Shown: positions 58,114-64,000 of the stretch, piece by piece
How positions within the stretch are numbered: position 1 is the stretch's first letter
Layout: each line of letters begins with the position of its first letter
Origin: Ascaphus truei
Lineage: Eukaryota; Chordata; Amphibia; Anura; Ascaphidae
Direction: 5' to 3'
DNA length: 64,000 nucleotides
Assembly (NCBI GenBank): GCA_036426205.1
Contig: CM071569.1
Span: 5,148,876-5,212,875, forward strand
Notes under the pieces: generated by a model
The model's input: the letters and a program-made list of their open reading frames with translations, nothing else
Told to the model about the DNA's origin: nothing
Databases searched by the model: none
Program-made: the position numbers and the translations under genes

Positions 58114-58301
58114 CCTTTGGAATCCCGGCGTCAAATGACGCTGCGAAAGCCCTCCACCATGACGTCACACTGTGTCTCGTTGCCATGGCAATGGGATGGC
58201 GCAACGTCAAATGACGCCATGCCGTCATGTTTCCATGGCAACGCGGCGCCATACAACGTCACCAACGTCCCGGCGTCATTTGATGCCGGGATTCCAAAAG
58301 G
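58114..58301. mobile_element. Palindromic CpG-rich element with X-box-like sites
   Basis: Left arm CCTTTGGAATCCCGGCGTCA with AATGACG and right arm CGTCATTTGATGCCGGGATT with CCAAAAGG are inverted with few mismatches over about 27 bp. The interior contains GTTGCCATGGCAAT (58179-58192) and GTTTCCATGGCAAC (58229-58242), both close to the palindromic RFX X-box GTTGCCATGGCAAC. Confidence 0.75.
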
Positions 58302-58304
58302 AGC

Positions 58305-58965
58305 AGGAGGGCGGCAGAAAGGAGGCGGCAGGCACAGGCCAGTGCCTAGGGGCCGCAAATTTGGAAGTCAGCCGCTGATCTTGTATCTCTTTGCGTCAAT
58401 GTACTGTATCAAGGTCTTTGCTCCAAGTCTTTTTGTATGAGCATCATCTTGCAAGTTACGGAGATGTTACATGACGATGCACAGGTTATAATGCGATGTA
58501 TCAATCTTTGCCTCTCGGTCCATCAATATTCTATCTAGTATTTGCTTTACTCAAAAAAAGAAAATCCAAGTCGGAACGGAGTAACCTTGTCTGGCTCAAA
58601 ATGTGCGTGAAGTCCAGGGAACGCAACAGAGAACAATGTTACAAACTCCCATCACAATAAGAGAACTGCTATTCACACGTTGTGTTCGTACATCTCCCCA
58701 TAGCACGGGCTGCCCCATAAACATCATGATCTTTGTATCAGGAACACGTACATTGCTTTACCATGGGAACCTGGGGGAAATCACTGCGACCCTGAACAGC
58801 GCATCACGCCAAATGCCAGGGAAATAAGCAAGGTTGTATCCTGAAACCTGACACTAATGAAAGAAAATCTACAGTCCGGAGAAGACCCCGTTTGTAGGCA
58901 TTCATCACTGTGTGTAAAGCAGGTACAATGGACATTATATTCTTGTTGCATTCTCATTCCTTTAC
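58305..58965. other. No gene seen
   Basis: GTATCAAGGTCTTTGCTCC at 58407 and CGATGTATCAATCTTTGCC at 58494 may be TGTATCAAAG-family remnants. No gene. Confidence 0.4.
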
Positions 58966-58969
58966 AAAT

Positions 58970-59058
58970 ATATATATATACACACACACAAATATAGAGT
59001 ATAGATATATATAATTATATTATATATATATATATATATTATATATATAGATATTATA
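58970..59058. repeat. (TA)n microsatellite
   Basis: TA-rich tract with a short CA run at 58981-58990. Confidence 0.9.
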
Positions 59059-59189
59059 TAAAGCCCTTTAAGCCGCAGTTCATGTTTAATACCTTCCATT
59101 GTCAATTCTTCTTTCCCCGCTACCAACACAAAATGAGTATACTGCACTGTATAGCAACGTAAAAAAAAATCTTATTTTAGGGCTTAAAG

Positions 59190-59572
59190 CAGCAATTCTG
59201 GCTGTTCATTATTTTTTTTTACGCCCCATTTGTTGTTTTTAACAGCATGGAACCTGGGGGTCCCCGGAGCTGACCCAAACACTTTCCAACTCCAGACACC
59301 CCCACTTCTGAGATAACTTATCTGGCGTTTCAGTCCTTGCCCATTACGTGGGCAAATAGGATTCCTCAATGTCATCCTTTGGCAATTTCAAACCCAGTGT
59401 GAAACCAGAAAGTTACACCCGTTCCTTTAATGCTTTACACTCGTTAAGTATCTTAGGAACTGGGGTCCCCGGATCTGAAATGAACATGGTTCAGCTATGG
59501 GGGCTCCATGCTTTCTATCCTGTAAGAAAACAAAAGATGGTTAGGTCAGAGGGATTGTGCTTTTAATAGCTC
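59190..59572. repeat. Foldback repeat related to 400-722
   Basis: GGGGTCCCCGGAGCTGACCC near the left and ATGGTTCAGCTATGGGGGC near the right form imperfect inverted arms. The GTGCTTTTAATAG terminus is shared with the 400-722 copy. Confidence 0.5.
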
Positions 59573-59937
59573 TCCTCTCCAGCCTACTAGACCTCTCCAG
59601 AGATCCCTGGTGAAGATGGTATGCTTGGGAACAACTCAATAATTGGCTGTTGCTGTAGTTGTTCCTTGTGGAAATGGAGCTACTACCTGTATATGTCACT
59701 AAACATGACATGCATCAGAGAAGCCATAACAGAAAATCAACAGGGCACAACTGTTTATGGGCCACTGTGTTCGGACTAAGGAGATTGGCCTTTGCCACAC
59801 TGGGAGTGTAATGTGTAGATGGAAGTAAAAGGTGGGTATGTAACTTCTGAGGGCTTCAATAATGTTTGCAAGAATTTGGATTGGTAGCATGCAGCTACAC
59901 TGAGGATTGCTTTCGAATTCACATTATCCTTTGTAAG

Positions 59938-60630
59938 TGTAACGGTTTCCCCCCCAACCCTCTGGGAGATCACGCTACCTTTAGCAGTGTTGTGCTGTTT
60001 ACCTGTTGGTTCACAAGATGCTGAGCTTTCCACTGTTGTCATTGGTTAAGACAGGACAGGCCTCTGGGGTAGATTGCTGATCTTTATCTCACATGGTACA
60101 GCGCTTTCATCTGCTGCAGGCTCCAGGCATGTGGAGACAATCCCTGCAGGAGAACTTACTTCCACTCCCCCAGATAGATTGCACACCAGGCAGGTGTATA
60201 GATAACTGTAACACTTTATTGTCCCTCTGCATACACAGCAACACAACTTGTATCTGCTTCAGCACAGTCAGATAGGTCTCCAACCTCAGGATGGTCTCTG
60301 AACATCCACCCCAGGCCAAGGGCACCCGGGGCAGTCCTTGCTCTTCTTCCCTGACTCTCTAATAGAGTCAGGGGAAAGGTATCACTCCTCACTCTCCCAA
60401 GGGGAAGGAACAGCAGGTGCCAATGCTCGGTACACCTCTGTGTGAGTACCTGTCTCTCTCAGGGGTAGTGACACTGACTACATTTAGGTGGGCAGCTCCT
60501 TAAGTACAGGGGGGAAGGTCCAAGGTCTGAGCCCAGGATTGGGCAGAATACAGGCCTTAGTCCGCATCCTACACTTTCCCTCAAGGCAGCTGCTTACTGT
60601 GGGGAAAACCCAGGATTATTGGTCGTGACA
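59938..60630 (-). mobile_element. Possible LTR
   Basis: Bounded by TGTAACGG at 59938 and GTCGTGACA at 60630, so TG...CA on either strand. AATAAA lies on the minus strand (complement of 60215-60220). The flanks show no target duplication (GTAAG versus CTGCC), so boundaries and identity are uncertain. Confidence 0.3.
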
Positions 60631-60639
60631 CTGCCTGCA

Positions 60640-61540
60640 CTGTTACCAGGGGAAAACCAGAAATAAACTGTGCGCTACTATCTATCTCCTTATAATTGAA
60701 TACAGTGCAGTGACTAAACCATATATAAATAAAGTAAACCACAATACCACAGTGAATAAGTGATTAAATAATTAAATTATAACATAACCGTGTGGTTGAT
60801 AAGGGCGTCTGCTGCTATAAACATTAGGGGTGGCTCAGCACCCCACACACTCTAAGAAATGGAAACAAAAAGAAAACAGCGCACAACGCCAAATAGTGAA
60901 GTAAGTATTAGAATGTATTACAATGTTAAAGGGGTAATAAATCTGCGTACATCAGATAAAAATAACATGTGCATTTAGTGCATAACACACTGGTTACCAC
61001 TCTGTAGCTGTAAAACAGGACGGTCTGGCACTCAGCTGTCTCTGCAGGAGCCTCTATGATGGTTCTGGGGCATGGGATCCTTCATGCACTCCTCACACAG
61101 CAGGACGCTGCTCACAAGGGGATTCCTTTGAAGCAGCCTGGTAATACTGCAGATTCAGACACTTAGTGGGACCGCTCTCAAACCGGCGATTATACTGTAC
61201 TGCCTCCAGGGGAATTCCCCTACAGTCCCCCGTCTTCCTGTGTAGATTTGCTGCTTTCCCAGCTGCTATGATCTTAGGGCAGTCCAGAGCTGTTGGAATT
61301 GCTCTGCAAACACTTCCGCAACTGCAGGGCTTACCACAGCGTGCCACGATGCCGCTCCGTCACGTGGTATAAGCGGAGTGACGTCACAGTTCTCGTGGGG
61401 CAATGGAGGAATCAATAGGGAGGAAGAGGAGAGTCCCTTACAGTCTCTTACCGGCGCAGAAATCGCTCAGTTAGCACGGTGGCAGCCAATATAAGCTGAT
61501 AGTGATACAAATCCAAAGGATGAATATAGGCAAAATTATG
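60640..61540. other. No gene seen; probable repeat sequence
   Basis: No domain in the short frames. AACAGCGCACAACGCCAAATA at about 60878 is repeat-like but occurs once here. Confidence 0.4.
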
Positions 61541-61544
61541 GCAT

Positions 61545-61605
61545 TAATACATCCAACATGTTTCGTAGATCTAACTACTTCTTCAGGGAATAATTTGGCC
61601 ATTAC
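61545..61605 (-). repeat. Hairpin motif copy (minus strand)
   Basis: On the minus strand: CCCTGAAGAAGTAG, loop, CTACGAAACATGTTGG. CTGAAGA fits the hammerhead core CUGANGA, the GTAG/CTAC stem pairs perfectly, and ACATGT is palindromic like ACGCGT elsewhere. Confidence 0.65.
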
Positions 61606-62518
61606 CCAGAGGTCTTAAATACCTCTCAGAGATGTCTCATTGGTCAAACAATTAGAGTTAGACCAATCATCTGAGCTATGGTCAAAGTATTAGGGAAGAT
61701 TTATTTCTACTTTTAAAACAACAACTTTATTAACAAATGAACAATCACATATATAAAAAAAACACTAGCATATAATCAAAACCTAACATGAACATAAAAC
61801 CATGCTGGAATAAAAAGAAACACATTATTAGTATTAGTATACTGTTACCAGGGCTTGCATGTCAGGGATGGCAGACTGGTAGCCAAACCAGACATGGCTA
61901 CATAAACATCAACAAACAGCAAATTAACCGTTTTGCTGCCAGAGGGAATTGCAGCACATTACTGTGCTTTGGCACATTTTCTGGCAGAGAAAAGGTTAAA
62001 TCTCCAACAAAAAATATTTTTCTTCCACCCCAAGTTACAAAAACCAATGCAAAATGTCACCATTGTACCTCTCATTACACCTCAACGTCTTCCAGTGACT
62101 AAAGGGAAACCAGCCGTCAATCTGACGTATTAGGAAAGTGCCCTTGATACAATACAATTCCAAGATAACCTTAACTCCTTTTCTCTATTGGCTCTTTTTA
62201 CCGCTCTCATTCTAGCTCTCTCAGTGCATTATTTCTGGTCACCAGTAGTCATGTATGTCCACATACGGTATGGAAAATGTGAAACATGGACTGAACTAGA
62301 GTGACATTGAGCCAGGCTGACTGGTAATACTAATGTCTCAATCAGGAGCAAGAGTCCCTACTTACCCTGTTTACCAGTTATAGCCATACTAACTTTATAA
62401 CACGGAGTGTACGCCAATGATACTTTGTGGAAATAAAGTATTATCATAAAGAAATGTCCACAGTGGACATTTCTCTCTTTTCCAAATACAGGCAGAAAGC
62501 ATCTCTCTTTTCCAAATA

Positions 62519-62745
62519 CAGGCAGTCCTCGGTTATCCAACGGAATTCGTTCTGGAACTAGCGTTGGATAGTGAAACCGTTGGAAAGTGAGTCCCATGTT
62601 AATCAGTGGCGGTGAGCGTTGGATAACGCATTCAGGCGTTGGATGATGCATTCCGGCGTCGAGAAACGGCCCTCGGGGTTGCATTGTAAAGCGTTGGATA
62701 TGCCATTCGCTGTAAAGTGAAACGTTGGATAGCGAGGACTACCTG
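62519..62745. mobile_element. TA-target MITE, CAGGCAGTCCTCGGTTATCC family (complete)
   Basis: Left CAGGCAGTCCTCGGTTATCC and the complement of the right end, CAGGTAGTCCTCGCTATCC, are inverted ends. TA flanks both sides (62517-62518 and 62746-62747). Internal GCGTTGGATA words repeat. 227 bp, non-coding. Confidence 0.85.
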
Positions 62746-62747
62746 TA

Positions 62748-63635
62748 GAGCCAAAGGGTTTAATAATTGCTCCTGGAACTGAAGCCAATTACCTGCTCCC
62801 CACAAAGTCTCAAAGTTTCCCTATTGCAAAACTGGAGCAATAAAGTGGGAGGTGAGAGGAAGAGGGAGAGACCCGTGCAAAGCCGTGCGGGCACTTTAGC
62901 TAGTCATATATTAATCAAGGAACTGTGGCACTCATTACCTATAGTAATATCTTACATTGAGCTATTTCTTCTGTATATATTGTGCGAGCCTTCTTTCATA
63001 TAGAAATGGCAGATTTCAGGACAGAAACTTGTTACTCAGCCATCTAACAGAAGCTATCTTAGTACCTTTATGGGCTATCCTAGACTCATACAGTGGTTTG
63101 GAATAGGACAGAGCATGAAAGGATGAAACAGTATCAGATAACAACTCAGCAGACCCCAGGCTACAGAGATGTGGAAGGGTTGCATATATTTGATCTACTA
63201 CTTCTGTTTAAAAGTGATAAAATACCTGCAATGAACTCTTCCTTATTTCTACCTTTCTGAAACATTATGGGGCCTACGTATATACTAAGATTATATTTTA
63301 CGTTATGTGTGCTAAAAATGTCAGTGCTAAAAACTAATAACTTTTATCAAATGTGCCACATACGTAGAGTATGAAGACCAAAGACTTCATATATATGACC
63401 CCTAATTTATTGTTTGACAGGATTTTTTGATGCATGGTGTCATGTGGAATACCCGATGGATACCAGTTACATTAAAACAGTACAATGTGTTTTTTTGTTA
63501 GTATTTTTAACTAATATTAGTAACTATCAAATCTTAGCGTAATATTATTTATAATTGCCATATAGTGAAAATACATTTTGGTAACCTATGAAATTAAAGT
63601 CCTGTGCTGAATCACATACATTGTTGGGTTGATAC
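62748..63635. other. No gene seen
   Basis: A decayed TGTATCAAAG-family fragment (CAAAGTCTCAAAGTTTCCC) lies at 62802-62845. The rest is AT-rich and non-coding. Confidence 0.45.
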
Positions 63636-63638
63636 ATA

Positions 63639-64000
63639 TGTAACCTCCCTACTTAAAGGGTTACTAACATGGCTATTGTATGCTGGGGTATATAAGTAGG
63701 AGTTACTAATCTAGAAGGTTAGATTCCAGGAGGACATCAGGAGAGGAGCCTTGGGGAGAGGAGATAAGTAATGTTTGTAAAGTAATAGTATAGAACAGGT
63801 CCCCTTCTTTATTACAGTATGTTGTAGATAGGGACAGTATCCGTTAAGTTAGAACCCCTGAAAGAAGATACAGAATCTAGAATAAGTAATAAAAAGGAAC
63901 GCGGCAAGCAATAGAGAGGCTCAGGAAGAGAACTCCCGAGTGCCGGCGGATCAGCTCTAACCGCAGATCGGCGCTAATATTCCTCATCATGGAAGGGGAA
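63639..64000 (+). promoter_or_regulatory. Possible LTR start with TATA-like box
   Basis: TGTAACCTCCC at 63639 is followed by TATATAAG at 63689-63696 in GGGGTATATAAGTAGG, an arrangement seen in LTR promoters. The sequence runs off the window, so no second LTR, primer site or gene can be confirmed. Confidence 0.3.

Noticed and set aside
59938..60630. Confident solo LTR call
   Set aside because: TG...CA ends and an AATAAA are present, but no target duplication or second copy, so it is kept only as a low-confidence feature.

Overview
This window looks like non-coding, repeat-dense vertebrate nuclear DNA, most likely from an amphibian (anuran). The class is supported by the sequence; the order is inference from the style of the repeats (dense palindromic hAT and TA-target MITEs, a tRNA-derived SINE with a MIR-type core, Tc1 and Penelope-like elements, long micro- and minisatellites). 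There are no operons, ribosome binding sites, CRISPR arrays, tRNA or rRNA genes. I find no intact host protein-coding gene. The only recognisable cellular coding sequence is a broken fragment of a lysophosphatidic acid receptor exon (LPAR2-like) on the minus strand at about 38495-38894.

Layout. 1-2.1 kb: hAT-type MITE, a foldback repeat and a long TTA microsatellite. 2.1-3.4 kb: an inverted pair of a conserved hairpin motif, then an 18-bp TG/GC minisatellite. 3.4-11.2 kb: TA-target MITEs, several copies of the hairpin motif and a complete-looking tRNA-SINE (10982-11208). 11.3-11.7 kb: a CpG-dense block with strong hairpins. 16.35-17.8 kb: a retroelement tail split by a solo LTR with a CACC duplication. 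18.65-21.9 kb: a satellite of 28-bp units in two subfamilies. 25.1-28.5 kb: a decayed Penelope-like element. It keeps GIY-YIG endonuclease coding remnants, is bracketed by two inverted 380-bp arms that each carry a hammerhead-like motif, and is interrupted by a 1.5-kb Tc1-like transposon. 35.7-39.9 kb: nested hAT MITEs, the LPAR fragment, a purine-rich minisatellite and adjoining GAT and CTG repeats. 44.2-47.6 kb: nested MITEs and retroelement fragments, including an antisense copy of the 16-kb retroelement tail. 51.5-55.3 kb: a GC/AT-extreme block of CG-rich and TA/CA-rich minisatellites with related inverted repeats at each edge. 55.5-64 kb: more MITEs, a TG minisatellite, a palindromic CpG-rich element with X-box-like sites, and possible LTR sequence.

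The most interesting material is the family of short structured motifs, consensus roughly YTGAYRAAG-stem-CGAAACGCGTTGG. About eleven copies lie on both strands. Their stem sequences differ but still pair, which points to selection on RNA structure. Two copies sit in the terminal repeats of the Penelope-like element. Long open frames within tandem arrays are artefacts of repeat periodicity and are not annotated as genes.
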